From contig NZ_JAGHQT010000006.1 of assembly GCF_017744155.1 (NCBI RefSeq), positions 124,001 through 188,000 on the forward strand: a DNA stretch of 64,000 nt. Direction: 5' to 3'. Position 1 is the stretch's first letter. Every line of letters starts with the position of its first letter. This document shows positions 28,139 to 37,600 of the stretch, in pieces. This stretch comes from Endozoicomonas sp. G2_1. Lineage in GTDB: Bacteria; Pseudomonadota; Gammaproteobacteria; Enterobacterales; Alteromonadaceae. Under the pieces are notes generated by a model, which saw only the letters and a list, made by a program, of their open reading frames with translations, was not told the origin of the DNA and searched no databases. The position numbers were made by a program, and so were the translations under genes.

Positions 28139-29206
28139 CTAAGTTCCTACTTGATAAGGCATTCTTATATTCACTTTAACACCGGTCGGTGCGTTTTGTG
28201 AAACAACTAATGAGAATTGATTCGGATAAAGCGCCTGTAATCGCTCGCGGGTATTGGCTAAGCCAACGCCACTTTCTCGGTACAAGTTGCCATCTTTAAT
28301 CTCAGCACCTGGGCCGTTGTCTGCAACCTCTACCAACAAATCATTACCAAAACGGTTAACGTTAACCGTTATCGTGCCGCCGTCTTCTTGCACTGCAATC
28401 GCATACTTAATTGCGTTTTCAGCCAGCGGTTGCAAAATCATACTTGGTAATAAGGCATTCTGGCAGTCTTTGGCGATGTTAAAGGTCACTTGTAATCTGT
28501 CCTCAAAGCGCACTTTTTCAATGTCTAAATAAAGCTGAAGCGCATGAATTTCGCTTTCCAGCGTCACCTTTTTCATCGGATCTTTATCAAGTGAATAGCG
28601 CAAAAACTCACTTAACTTAGTCACCATACCATTAGCAGTTTTGTTTTCCTCAACCAATATTAATGTAGATATCGCATTGAGGGTGTTAAACAAAAAGTGC
28701 GGGTTAAGCTGATAACGTAGCATTTTGAGTTGCGCTTGATGAGCCTGAGTATTGGCCTGTAATACATTGCGCTTTTCGCGTTGCAGCATTTGATAATACT
28801 TAATACCAAAATACAAGCCACTCCAACTCAACACGATATAAAACGCCCATACACTGCCTTTAGTGTAATAAAGCCAAAAATCTGGTTGCCAACCGTGTTT
28901 GTATATTTCCCAATAGGTGATGTTTTTCACGACTTGCCACATAACACCAGTAACGTACGATGCAAGAATGACGACAACGGCGATTTTCAGTGGCGACAAG
29001 TTCCACGCCTTGCGATAAACATAACGCAGCGGCAAAGTGAACATCCAACCGGCATAAGCTCCAAGGAAGATTACCATTACGAAAATACCACGAACGTCAT
29101 GGAGCAATGAGCCTAGGTAATGGACTAGTGCAAAGCCAATCCAGCCTGAGGTATGTAATAACCAAAAAAAACGATTTCGGTCTTCGATTAATTTTTGCCA
29201 GTTCAC
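28139..29206 (-). CDS. LytS/YehU-type sensor histidine kinase
   Basis: A 355-residue membrane kinase with four probable transmembrane helices in residues 15-135 and no large periplasmic domain. His170 in YQLNPHFLFNTLNAIS is the phosphorylated residue of the His_kinase family, and the HATPase domain has ENAIKYAI and VADNGPGAE. It is 2 bp from its LytTR regulator, so the two form one operon. The signal is unknown. Facing pfkA may be chance, but BtsS/YehU-type systems of this class sense pyruvate or related nutrients in E. coli. Confidence 0.92.
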   Translation of the reverse strand: MNWQKLIEDRNRFFWLLHTSGWIGFALVHYLGSLLHDVRGIFVMVIFLGAYAGWMFTLPLRYVYRKAWNLSPLKIAVVVILASYVTGVMWQVVKNITYWEIYKHGWQPDFWLYYTKGSVWAFYIVLSWSGLYFGIKYYQMLQREKRNVLQANTQAHQAQLKMLRYQLNPHFLFNTLNAISTLILVEENKTANGMVTKLSEFLRYSLDKDPMKKVTLESEIHALQLYLDIEKVRFEDRLQVTFNIAKDCQNALLPSMILQPLAENAIKYAIAVQEDGGTITVNVNRFGNDLLVEVADNGPGAEIKDGNLYRESGVGLANTRERLQALYPNQFSLVVSQNAPTGVKVNIRMPYQVGT

Positions 29207-29347
29207 AAAAGAGCCTAATAAATTGGACTACTAACTACTTATAACTAAATTATGCGGTAGCCAAGTGCTTTTATCACTACCTTTAGTCTTAGGTTTTTGG
29301 CTTTTTGTCTCAATTAAGCGCTTATTGGCTTTAAGTAAGGATAAAGA

Positions 29348-30424
29348 TCAGCTGTTTTCAGCACTCACGATTAGCTTTCGTAGCTGAGTAAACTGTTGCT
29401 TAGCATAGGCTAACTGAGATTGTGCGTCGAGTTGATTATCTGCTAACAAAAACCACAAGCCATTGATAAGATAGCAAAAAAACAAGTAACGCGTTACCTT
29501 TTTTGCGCACACAACATCATCTGACTCTTGATATTGGCACTTGATACCTTGGTTTTTGAGGAGAATATTACGTCTGCTTTCTCGATATTGGCTAACGAGG
29601 TGATTTAGGTCGATGTCCGTCAATAGGTTCACAGCAACTAGCATGGCAAGGTCAAATTCAACTTCCGCTAAACAAGCCGATTCAAAGTCAATTAACCGAC
29701 CATTACTTTGTTGATCGACTATTAAGTTATTGAAATTCAAATCACCATGACACAAAGTTAATTGGCTATCATCAACGTGTTTAATAAGCGGTAAGATATG
29801 ATCAAGGCACCAATCTAAACAAGCGATTACCTGCTGCTGAATAAATTGGTGATGCGCGGCTGGCAGCGACGCTCGCTTTAATTCCATTTGTCGCAAAAAA
29901 GAATCAATCAAGGCTTTAGGTTTGAGCTTTTTAACCTGATTTAAGCCGGACGTCGGCAATTGATGTAACTGAACAAGCGCATTGACACTGTAATTGAGTC
30001 GCTCGCTTTCAGTAAATCTTGGGTTAGAAAGCAGAGGACCCTGTAAAAACTGACTAATAATGATCCGGCGGTCAACATAACAAACTTTCGCGCTGAGATT
30101 GCTACCATCCAGTAAAAACTGGACTTCATGCTCTACTCTTAGTTGAAGGTCACTTTCTGAAAAGTCTTTAACAACAAAACCTTGTCTGGCCTGCTCTTGG
30201 CTATGCAGCGACAATATCGCTGTTTGCCTTGACAAACCCTGACTTAACGGCGTTAGTTCAATCCTAGCCAGAGCCGACTGTTCAGTTACTAAAGAGTTGT
30301 TTGCTATCGCATTTTTTTCTGCGTCTCTCTTCGCTACATTCTCACCTGCTACACTCTCACTCTCATCTACTAGCAAGGCTTTAACAAATTGAGTTTGTGC
30401 TAAGTATTGAGCTAACGCCAACAT
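29348..30424 (-). CDS. APH-fold small-molecule kinase, probably thiamine kinase
   Basis: The 358-residue product has the aminoglycoside/choline kinase fold: LCHGDLNFNNLIVD is the Brenner-type catalytic loop (HGDxxxxN) and RLIDFESACLAEVEFDLAMLV holds the metal-binding Asp. The N-terminal lobe is long and has a low-complexity insert (about 20-55). It is the last gene of the TPP-riboswitch operon, 2 bp after the PnuC-family gene. By analogy with ThiK of the same superfamily it most likely phosphorylates and traps imported thiamine. That substrate is inferred from context, not from residues. Confidence 0.75.
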   Translation of the reverse strand: MLALAQYLAQTQFVKALLVDESESVAGENVAKRDAEKNAIANNSLVTEQSALARIELTPLSQGLSRQTAILSLHSQEQARQGFVVKDFSESDLQLRVEHEVQFLLDGSNLSAKVCYVDRRIIISQFLQGPLLSNPRFTESERLNYSVNALVQLHQLPTSGLNQVKKLKPKALIDSFLRQMELKRASLPAAHHQFIQQQVIACLDWCLDHILPLIKHVDDSQLTLCHGDLNFNNLIVDQQSNGRLIDFESACLAEVEFDLAMLVAVNLLTDIDLNHLVSQYRESRRNILLKNQGIKCQYQESDDVVCAKKVTRYLFFCYLINGLWFLLADNQLDAQSQLAYAKQQFTQLRKLIVSAENS

Positions 30425-30426
30425 AT

Positions 30427-31053
30427 TTAATCGAGTACAAGTTGCGACGGCGTTTCACTTTGGCGTTTAGCTAGTGTTAGCCAGTGCCAATAACCAAAAC
30501 AGACGATCATAGTATATAAAGCGAATAAAAATGCGGTTGGTTGTAACCCTTTTTCAAGGTAGATGTAAATTGAAACCGCATCAATGACTAACCAATAGAG
30601 CCAGTTTTCCAACACTTTTTGCGCAATTAAGTAGGTTGCAAATACCGAAAATACCGTCGTTGCCGCGTCCATATATGGAAAATGCGCGGGTGTAAAACTT
30701 GCCATTAACCAACCAACAACGAGCGAGATAACGGCTAAACCGCCAATCACTAAACTGTGTTTGTGCCAATGCCACGACTTAATGACAATTTCCTCATTAA
30801 CGCTGATTTCTTGTCGGTTACGCCAACAAAGCCAGCCGTAGATAGCCATGGCAAAATAGTACACTTGCAATAGGCTGTCCATCCACAGATAAAAATCATA
30901 AAAGATATAGGTATAAAGCACAGTGCTGACTAACGCCGCCGGCCAGCACCAAATATTACCGCGTGCAGCCAATACCGTATAACTCAATCCGGTCAGTACG
31001 GCTATCCATTCGAGAATAGCCATATTGGTAAAGTAATTAATGGTTTCTGTCAT
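30427..31053 (-). CDS. pnuC: PnuC-family vitamin transporter, probable thiamine transporter PnuT
   Basis: A 208-residue inner-membrane protein with about seven transmembrane helices. It has the PnuC family features AARGNIWCWPAALVSTVLY, then YFAMAIYGWLCWR and VEKGLQP-like YLEKGLQPTAFLFALY. PnuC proteins carry nicotinamide riboside, riboflavin (PnuX) or thiamine (PnuT) by facilitated diffusion, with trapping by a kinase. The TPP riboswitch at the head of this operon and the adjoining kinase make thiamine the likely substrate. It lies 8 bp after the small thiamine-binding gene. Confidence 0.85.
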   Translation of the reverse strand: MTETINYFTNMAILEWIAVLTGLSYTVLAARGNIWCWPAALVSTVLYTYIFYDFYLWMDSLLQVYYFAMAIYGWLCWRNRQEISVNEEIVIKSWHWHKHSLVIGGLAVISLVVGWLMASFTPAHFPYMDAATTVFSVFATYLIAQKVLENWLYWLVIDAVSIYIYLEKGLQPTAFLFALYTMIVCFGYWHWLTLAKRQSETPSQLVLD

Positions 31054-31061
31054 TTGTTCCT

Positions 31062-31325
31062 TTACCTTGGCTCAGTTTGCGAGCGGTCTCCACCGATAAA
31101 CTTACAAACGAAAACCGCTGCGCCCAAGGTTTGATGTACCTGTTTTATTTCGGCCATAACATGCGCTACTGCAAGATCATAGTCGCCAAATACCTGCGTA
31201 CTCATACCATTAGTGACAACCTTTAGGCCATCAACCCCGTTGAGCCGGTCGATAAACGCCCAAATTTCATCTTTATACTGAGTTTCAGCAAGCGGGTACA
31301 AGCTAATTTCTATTGATATTTGCAT
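31062..31325 (-). CDS. Small YkoF / thiamine-binding-type protein
   Basis: An 87-residue single-domain protein starting ISIEISLYPLAE, with GLKVVTNGMSTQVFGDYD and a C-terminal AVFVCKFIGGDR. The pattern fits the ferredoxin-like thiamine or hydroxymethylpyrimidine-binding family (YkoF and the related MTH1187/DUF77 proteins), here as a half-size, one-domain form. It is inside the riboswitch operon, 26 bp after the receptor gene. It has no signal peptide, so it is cytoplasmic and may bind or buffer incoming thiamine. Confidence 0.75.
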   Translation of the reverse strand: MQISIEISLYPLAETQYKDEIWAFIDRLNGVDGLKVVTNGMSTQVFGDYDLAVAHVMAEIKQVHQTLGAAVFVCKFIGGDRSQTEPR

Positions 31326-31351
31326 GTTAGGCCTCTTGTTTTCTATGTTTA

Positions 31352-33421
31352 CTAAAACTGGTAGTTAACCGTTACGCCAAATACCGCTGGCTCACCCAAT
31401 TGGTTAAACGATCTTGCGGTGTAGCCATCGCGCGGGTCGTTACCGAAAAAGAAACCACGGGTTTGATAGTCGCGATCAAAGGCGTTGCGAACCCATAATC
31501 TGACATTCCAGTCGTCCTGCTGGTAGCTAACCGAGCCGTTAACCAAAACAACAGAATCAGATTGCGTATTGTGACTGTCTGAGAAAAGGAATGAATCTCG
31601 GCCTTCGGTTGACAGATTAAACAACCAATGGTCGTTTAACTGATAATTTAAACCCAACGAGAACTGGTAGTTAGGCGCATGGGCCTGGTCGCGACCAGAC
31701 AGGTTATCACCTGCGGCGTTAATAAAGTTATTAAACTCAGTTTCCAACCACGCCATTGCCGTGTATAGCTCTAACGAAGAAGTCACTTGCCAGCCAGCTT
31801 CAAGTTCAATACCGTAGTTTTTACCACTAGCGGCATTACCCAGAAAACTAATAAACTCTGAACTGCCATCAGGGCGGACATTGGTTTGCGAGGTTCTCAC
31901 TTGAACATCCGTGCGGTCCATAAAGAATAGCGCTGAGCGCAAATAAGCATCACCATCGAGTAAATTGGCTTTGTAACCGAGTTCGTAGTTCCACAAAAAT
32001 TCGGCGTCAAATTCGCGTAAATCGTCGCTTAATGAGCCCTCGGTGTTAAAACCGCCTGCCTTGTAACCGCGATTAATTGAACCGTAAATAAGGCTATCTG
32101 TATCAAGCGCGTATGACAATACAACTTTACCACCAATCATATCTTCGCTATTGCTATCGACAAAGCCATCTGAATTAATGTAATCGGCGTCACGGCCTTC
32201 AAAACGGGCGCCAATCACTAGGTTAAGCTGCTCTGATAACTGGCTATCAATTTGGAAAAACGCCGCTATGTTGTCGCTTTCAAAACTGGAATTAAAATCA
32301 CTGTCGAGGAAAGTGTATTGTCTCAACAAGGTTTCATCGTCTTGTTTTGCATAAACACCGACAATCCAATCAGTTGGGCTGCCCCAAATTTCGGTAGGTG
32401 TTTTTGACTTAGTGCGAACTTCGGCAGTGTCGATATCGCGATCTCTAAAGTAGTGATCCGTTGAGCTATAACCGTCTGGGTGAAAGCCAACAAAGGCCCA
32501 GTCTTCGTCATAACCGTAGCCAATTTCGTTATCTGCCGTGGTTACAATAGTTTCGACATCAACGCTATCAAAACCTGTGTAGTTGAATTTGGCGGCAAAT
32601 GCCGTAGTGTCTTGGTCGTCAAAACCCGGTTGATCCGAATAGGTGTTGCGATTGTTATCTAATGAAAAAGCGTCGTAACCATTGTTGAAATCAAACTTAA
32701 CTAAAGTTAAATCAACAGTTAAATGCTCACTGGCTTCAATTGCTAATTTAGCATTAATGCTAAGCTCGTCTCTATCGTTGGTGTCATCGCGATTTAAGTG
32801 CAGGTTGTTAATAAAACCATCACTGTTGTAGTGCTCGGCAGCGATGCGGTATTTCACTTTGTCGGTAGCAGGCCCAGATAACACCAAACCAGCACCATAA
32901 CTATTAAAGTTACCCACAGTTAGCTTAACAGCACCTTCAAACTCGTCTGTTGGTTCATTGGTGTGAATACTGATTAAGCCCGCGAGCGCGTTGGCACCAA
33001 AACGCGTACCTTGCGGACCGCGAAACACTTCAGTTTGAGCAACGTCAAATAGTGATGCAACACCACCAATACCGGTGAAATCAATATCATCAATAATCAC
33101 ACCAACAGATGGATTAATTGGCTCGCGAAACTGACTGCGCTCACCAATACCGCGAATTTGATAATAACGCGCGCGTTGGCTACCGGCTGAAAAATTAACG
33201 TTGGGAATTTTAGCAACGATTTCTTCAAGGTTTTGCGCACCGCGCAGCTGCGCTTCAATATCAGTTAAAACACTCACTGAGTTGGCAGATTTTTGCAGGT
33301 TTACTGCTTCAAAATCACCTTGAACTGTGATCACTTCAATCGCGTCATCGGCGATTGCAGCAGTAGAAGAAAGAAGAGAAGCCGCTACGGCAAGGCTTAA
33401 TCGAGTATGATTAAATTTCAT
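31352..33421 (-). CDS. TonB-dependent outer-membrane receptor, probable thiamine receptor
   Basis: ATG 33421 (MKFNHTRLSLAVAASLLSSTAAIA) begins with a clear signal peptide. The open frame extends 51 codons further, into the riboswitch leader, and those residues are not signal-like. The 689-residue receptor has a TonB box (IEVITVQG), a plug with VEFRGPQGT-like TEVFRGPQGTRFGANALAGLISI, and a barrel ending in Phe (VFGVTVNYQF). It is of the Fe-independent, CirA/BtuB-like broad class. The TPP riboswitch directly upstream identifies thiamine or a thiamine compound as the likely cargo. Confidence 0.88.
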   Translation of the reverse strand: MKFNHTRLSLAVAASLLSSTAAIADDAIEVITVQGDFEAVNLQKSANSVSVLTDIEAQLRGAQNLEEIVAKIPNVNFSAGSQRARYYQIRGIGERSQFREPINPSVGVIIDDIDFTGIGGVASLFDVAQTEVFRGPQGTRFGANALAGLISIHTNEPTDEFEGAVKLTVGNFNSYGAGLVLSGPATDKVKYRIAAEHYNSDGFINNLHLNRDDTNDRDELSINAKLAIEASEHLTVDLTLVKFDFNNGYDAFSLDNNRNTYSDQPGFDDQDTTAFAAKFNYTGFDSVDVETIVTTADNEIGYGYDEDWAFVGFHPDGYSSTDHYFRDRDIDTAEVRTKSKTPTEIWGSPTDWIVGVYAKQDDETLLRQYTFLDSDFNSSFESDNIAAFFQIDSQLSEQLNLVIGARFEGRDADYINSDGFVDSNSEDMIGGKVVLSYALDTDSLIYGSINRGYKAGGFNTEGSLSDDLREFDAEFLWNYELGYKANLLDGDAYLRSALFFMDRTDVQVRTSQTNVRPDGSSEFISFLGNAASGKNYGIELEAGWQVTSSLELYTAMAWLETEFNNFINAAGDNLSGRDQAHAPNYQFSLGLNYQLNDHWLFNLSTEGRDSFLFSDSHNTQSDSVVLVNGSVSYQQDDWNVRLWVRNAFDRDYQTRGFFFGNDPRDGYTARSFNQLGEPAVFGVTVNYQF

Positions 33422-33524
33422 TTTGATCTCATCATTGGCATGAAAACAGGCGTGCTCACAGTGCCAACCACGCAAACAAGCGTTTGGCAAAAGGCAACGC
33501 GCCAAAAAATGGGAGCAGCGTATC

Positions 33525-33561
33525 AGGAAAGACAAGAAAGAATCGCCAGCACAACACTGGC
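33525..33561 (-). promoter_or_regulatory. Possible expression platform of the TPP riboswitch
   Basis: On the minus strand a small hairpin (GCCAG/CTGGC, loop TGTTGTG; 33545-33561) lies 22 nt beyond the aptamer and is followed by a pyrimidine-rich tract (TTCTTTCTTGTCTTTCC). This could act as a weak terminator. The hairpin is short, so control through translation or RNA decay is equally possible. Confidence 0.35.
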
Positions 33562-33582
33562 TAGAAAAATTCATCGAGTTTT

Positions 33583-33685
33583 AACCATTCCTACGCCGGC
33601 ATAACCCGGTTCAGGTTCTAAGGGTTCGTTACTACGTCTCAGTGCTTGGTTTTAGTTTAGCTAAAAACAAGCACACCCCTTGGTT
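33583..33685 (-). ncRNA. TPP (thi-box) riboswitch
   Basis: On the minus strand the conserved thi-box elements occur in order: AAGGGGTG, a long P3 hairpin (GTGCTTG/CAAGCAC with an inner TTTTAG/CTAAAA stem), CTGAGA, ACCCTTAGAACCTGAACCGG, then TTATGCCGGCGTAGGAA. The closing P1 stem is AACCA/TGGTT. The aptamer lies about 160 nt before the receptor ATG. In proteobacteria TPP binding turns such genes off, so the operon should be induced by thiamine shortage. Confidence 0.96.
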
Positions 33686-33800
33686 CAGGACAATTGTAAC
33701 AGAACTGACTTTAGACTAACAATCACTTAATGCCAGTTGCGCTATTGAATTTTGACGACCATGAGCTATCTTAACTTGAGTGTCCGTTCAAAATATTCCG

Positions 33801-33819
33801 CGTTGAGGAAGCTTACTTG
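33801..33819 (+). promoter_or_regulatory. Ribosome binding site fixing a TTG start
   Basis: GAGGAA at 33805-33810 stands 6 nt before TTG 33817. No ATG in frame is as well placed, and the residues after the TTG form a clean signal peptide. Confidence 0.7.
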
Positions 33820-34512
33820 TCTCGAATTTTTGCACTGGTATTAGTGCTGATAACCTTGCCCAGTAGCTATGCCAAAGAAGTTTTTATTGCCTCTGTATCA
33901 CCTGAATTTACTGAGGGCTTGCACGCACGCTATTTTAATTACTTAGCAGCCAAACTCGGCATTGCGATAAAAATTAAGCCAATGCCGTTAGCTCGCCGAG
34001 TAAAAGAGCTAGAAAAAGGCAGTATCGATTTAATTATCTTGACCCACAGAGACACCGACGAGCTGGTGTTTTTGCCCTCTTACATTCGCTTGCGCCAGCA
34101 GCTCTTTGTTCGATACCACGACAAAGATAGATTTAATGACTACAACAGCTTATCTGGGGTCGCCATTGCCAACAGCATTGACTCTAAAATCTCAAAACAA
34201 TACGACGACAATATTGATATCAATAAAGTGACGGTATCGGCACTCAAACAAAAGATATTGCTACTTGATCGTCAGCGTATTGATGGCTTTTTTCACACCA
34301 GACCGAGCGCAAATAAAAAAATTAATGAAATGAATTTATCTGACCGTATTGTCGAGTCAACTTGGCAACCGGCAAAAGAGCTCAAGCCGTTGCACTTCGT
34401 GACATCAAAGCAATCGAGTTTATTGAAATATCGCGCTCAACTCAGCCAAGTGATCATTGACGGAAAGAATAATGGTGACTTCGATAAAATTCGCGAAAAC
34501 TACTACCGATGA
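33817..34512 (+). CDS. Periplasmic substrate-binding protein, family 3 type
   Basis: The 231-residue product starts at TTG with a good GAGGAA site. A signal peptide of about 19 residues (ending SSYA) is followed by KEVFIASVSPEFTEGLHARYFNYLAAKLGIAIKIKP. The pattern FxYLAAKLG followed by PLARRVKELEKGSIDLIIL is typical of the shortened amino-acid-binding-like proteins (SBP_bac_3) common in Alteromonadales and Vibrio. Many of these are not linked to an ABC transporter; none is encoded nearby. It lies divergently from the thiamine operon, but no functional link can be shown. Confidence 0.78.
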   Translation: MSRIFALVLVLITLPSSYAKEVFIASVSPEFTEGLHARYFNYLAAKLGIAIKIKPMPLARRVKELEKGSIDLIILTHRDTDELVFLPSYIRLRQQLFVRYHDKDRFNDYNSLSGVAIANSIDSKISKQYDDNIDINKVTVSALKQKILLLDRQRIDGFFHTRPSANKKINEMNLSDRIVESTWQPAKELKPLHFVTSKQSSLLKYRAQLSQVIIDGKNNGDFDKIRENYYR

Positions 34513-34624
34513 TTTAATCGCTAACGTTACCAATAACTTTTTTTCAAAAGATTTTAAATAGTTCTTGCCCAGCTAGCTTGACCCGACTAGCTATCGGGTC
34601 AAAGCCTCAAGCTCATAAAATACG

Positions 34625-37600
34625 TTAAGTGTTTAACGCCGCGTTTTTATTGTTACCTGAGAATCGTTTAACCAAGCCTTTAGCATCAGCCAACAACATA
34701 TAGTTGACTGGCACCAATATCAAGGTAATAAAGGTTGCGAAAATAATGCCAAAGCCCAACGAAACCGCCATCGGAATCAAGAATTGTGCTTGCGTCGCCT
34801 TTTCAAAAAGCAGCGGCATCAAGCCGATAAAAGTGGTTAGTGACGTTAACATTACCGGACGAAAGCGAGACTGACCTGCCGTTAGCACCGCATCGAGCAA
34901 CTTAGCTCCTTCAAGTCTGCGTTTATTGATAAAATCAACTAACACTAAACTGTCATTTACCACCACACCAATTAACGCCATCATGCCGAGTAAACTCATA
35001 ACGGTTAAATCCATTGCCATAATCCAATGGCCAATCACGGCACCAATAGCACCAAATGGTATCACCGACATCACAATTAACGGTTGACTGTAAGACTTAA
35101 ACGGTATCGCCAGTAAACTGTAAATAATGAAGAAAACAAATATTAAACCCCATTGCAAACTGCCAAACGACTCTTGTTGCTCTTTCGCTTCACCTTCTAA
35201 ACTGTGGCTTAAGCCCGGGTACTGTTGAATTAGCTCGTTTAAAAAGCCCGTCAATTCACTGTTGACCACCGTCATATTGGTATTATTTTTATCAACATCT
35301 GCGGTAATATTGACGGTGCGGTAACGATCTATGCGATAAATTGTCGATGGGCTTTTACCCGCACTTAAGGTCGCAACATGTGACAGTGGCACCTTACCGC
35401 CTGTTGGCGTGTCGATGAGCATATCGGTTAAGTTACTGACTGCACTGCGCTCGGCAAGTGGAAAACGCAGCATAACTCTAACATCATCCCGACCGCGCTG
35501 AATACGCTGAATCTCGGCACCAAAAAAGGCATTGCGCACTTGTCTTGTAATGCTCGACTCCGACATCCCCAAGGCATAGCCCTGCTCAGTTAAATTAATT
35601 TGTAGCTCTTCTTTGCCATTGGTTAAGCTATCGGTTATTTCGAACACCGTTGGATAACCCGATAAAAAGGTTTTAACCTCTTGCGCAGCTCGCTTTAACT
35701 GCTCTAAGTTACTGCCTGACAGCTGGACATCGATCGGATTGCCAGCTCGACCAATTTCCGCTCGAAAGGTCAATGCTTCAGCGCCCGGTAAATCGCCAAT
35801 TAACTGTCGCCACTCGCGCACTAATTGCAAGCTGGTAACACCCGTATCGTTTTGGTCTGCTGGCAAAATTTCAAAGCGCACTCGGCCAGTATCGTTTTGG
35901 GTAATGGCCAGAATATTGAGAATTAAGCTGTCCCCTTGATCATTGCGATATTTGTCTTGCAGCTGTTTAGCCGCTTGTGACATCCGTTCAACGTAGTTGT
36001 CGACGACATCAAAACTCGAACCAACCGGCATAGTTAAGTTAGCCCGAGCGGTTTCACTGGCGATACGGGGGAAAAATATGAATTTACTCCATCCGCTGAC
36101 AATCAATGCAACAATAATCACTAAGCTGCCAATAAACAGCACTAATGTGGTCGCGCGGTAATTAATCGCTTTTGCTAACAGCGGTTTGTAGTAAGTCAAA
36201 ATAACCCGCTCAAATCCGTCGGCAAAATTTTGCTGCCACTGGCTTAATCGCGATTGTTTCTCTTTCTGATGGCGCATTTTTATGTGAGATAAATGCGCTG
36301 GTAGGACAAATTTCGACTCGATTAGCGAAAACAACAAGACTGGAATGACAACCACGGGAATCTGAGCGAAAATAGCGCCGCGTACTCCATCGATAAAACC
36401 AAGTGGCAGAAACGCCGCAACCGTCGTTAAAATGCCAAAGGTAACAGGTGTTGCTACTTCTTTGGTGCCATTAATTGCGGCATCAATGCCCGATTCAGAC
36501 ATTTGCGAATGTCGATATATATTCTCGCCAGTTACGATAGCATCGTCGACAACAATGCCGAGCACTAAAATAAAGCCAAACAAGCTCATGATATTTAGAG
36601 AAATATCAAATATTGGCATCACAATGAACGCGCCCATAAAGCTGACCGGAATACCAATAAAGACCCAAAATGCAATTGACGGTCGCAAAAATAAGGTGAG
36701 CAATAACAGTACTAGAAAACCGCCTTGCAAGGCATTTGAAATCAGCGTATTTAAGCGGCTTTTAACAATTTCAGAATCGTCGTCCCAATAACTAAGCTTA
36801 AAGCCCTCAGGTAAGCTCGTTTGCTGAGCTTCAATATAGTTTTTAACAACATAAGCAACCTCAATGGCACTTTGTTGGCCAATGCGGTAAATCTCAATCA
36901 TCGCCGCTTGTTCACCGTTAAATCGCGCGCGTATCGGATTTTCATTAAAGCCATCATTAATTTCGGCGATATCAACCAAACGCAAAATAGAGCCATCGGC
37001 GTTGGTGCGAATCACGATATCGCTGAACTCATCGCGGCGATAAGCCTGATTTTTACTGCGTACTAACACTTCGCCGCCATCGGTGCGAATATTACCGGCC
37101 GACATGTCAAGTGAACTGTTGCGAATAGCGGTGGCGATATTGGCAAGTGTCAGCTGGTATTCTTGTAGCTTATCCTGACTAACGCTGATGGTAATTTCAT
37201 AGCTTCTGACCGCATCTAAGCTCAACTGGGTAATTTGTGGCAAGCGCAATAGATCGTCCCGCACTTGCTCGGCATATTCGCGAATTTCTCGCTCGCTGTG
37301 CTGCCCTGACACTGCCACCGTAATAACATCGCGCTGGCGGGTCGCTAAAGAAATATTGGGCCGCTCCGCATCAACCGGTAAGGTGTTAATGGCGTCAACT
37401 CGGCTTTTGATATCTGCCAATAGCTCTCTGGCATCATAGCCACTTTCCGCCTCAATACTGACGGTCGCACTGCCCTCGACCGAGCGACTGGTAATTTTTT
37501 TAATACCCTCTAGATCTTGAACTGCTTCTTCAATGCGAATTGTCACCCCTTGTTCTACATCTTCGGGAGTTGAACCGCGCAGTGTGACGCGAACATTAAC

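Noticed and set aside
28781-29110. 109-residue plus-strand frame
   Set aside because: It lies within the transmembrane part of the LytS-type kinase gene on the minus strand; its low-quality composition suggests a shadow frame.
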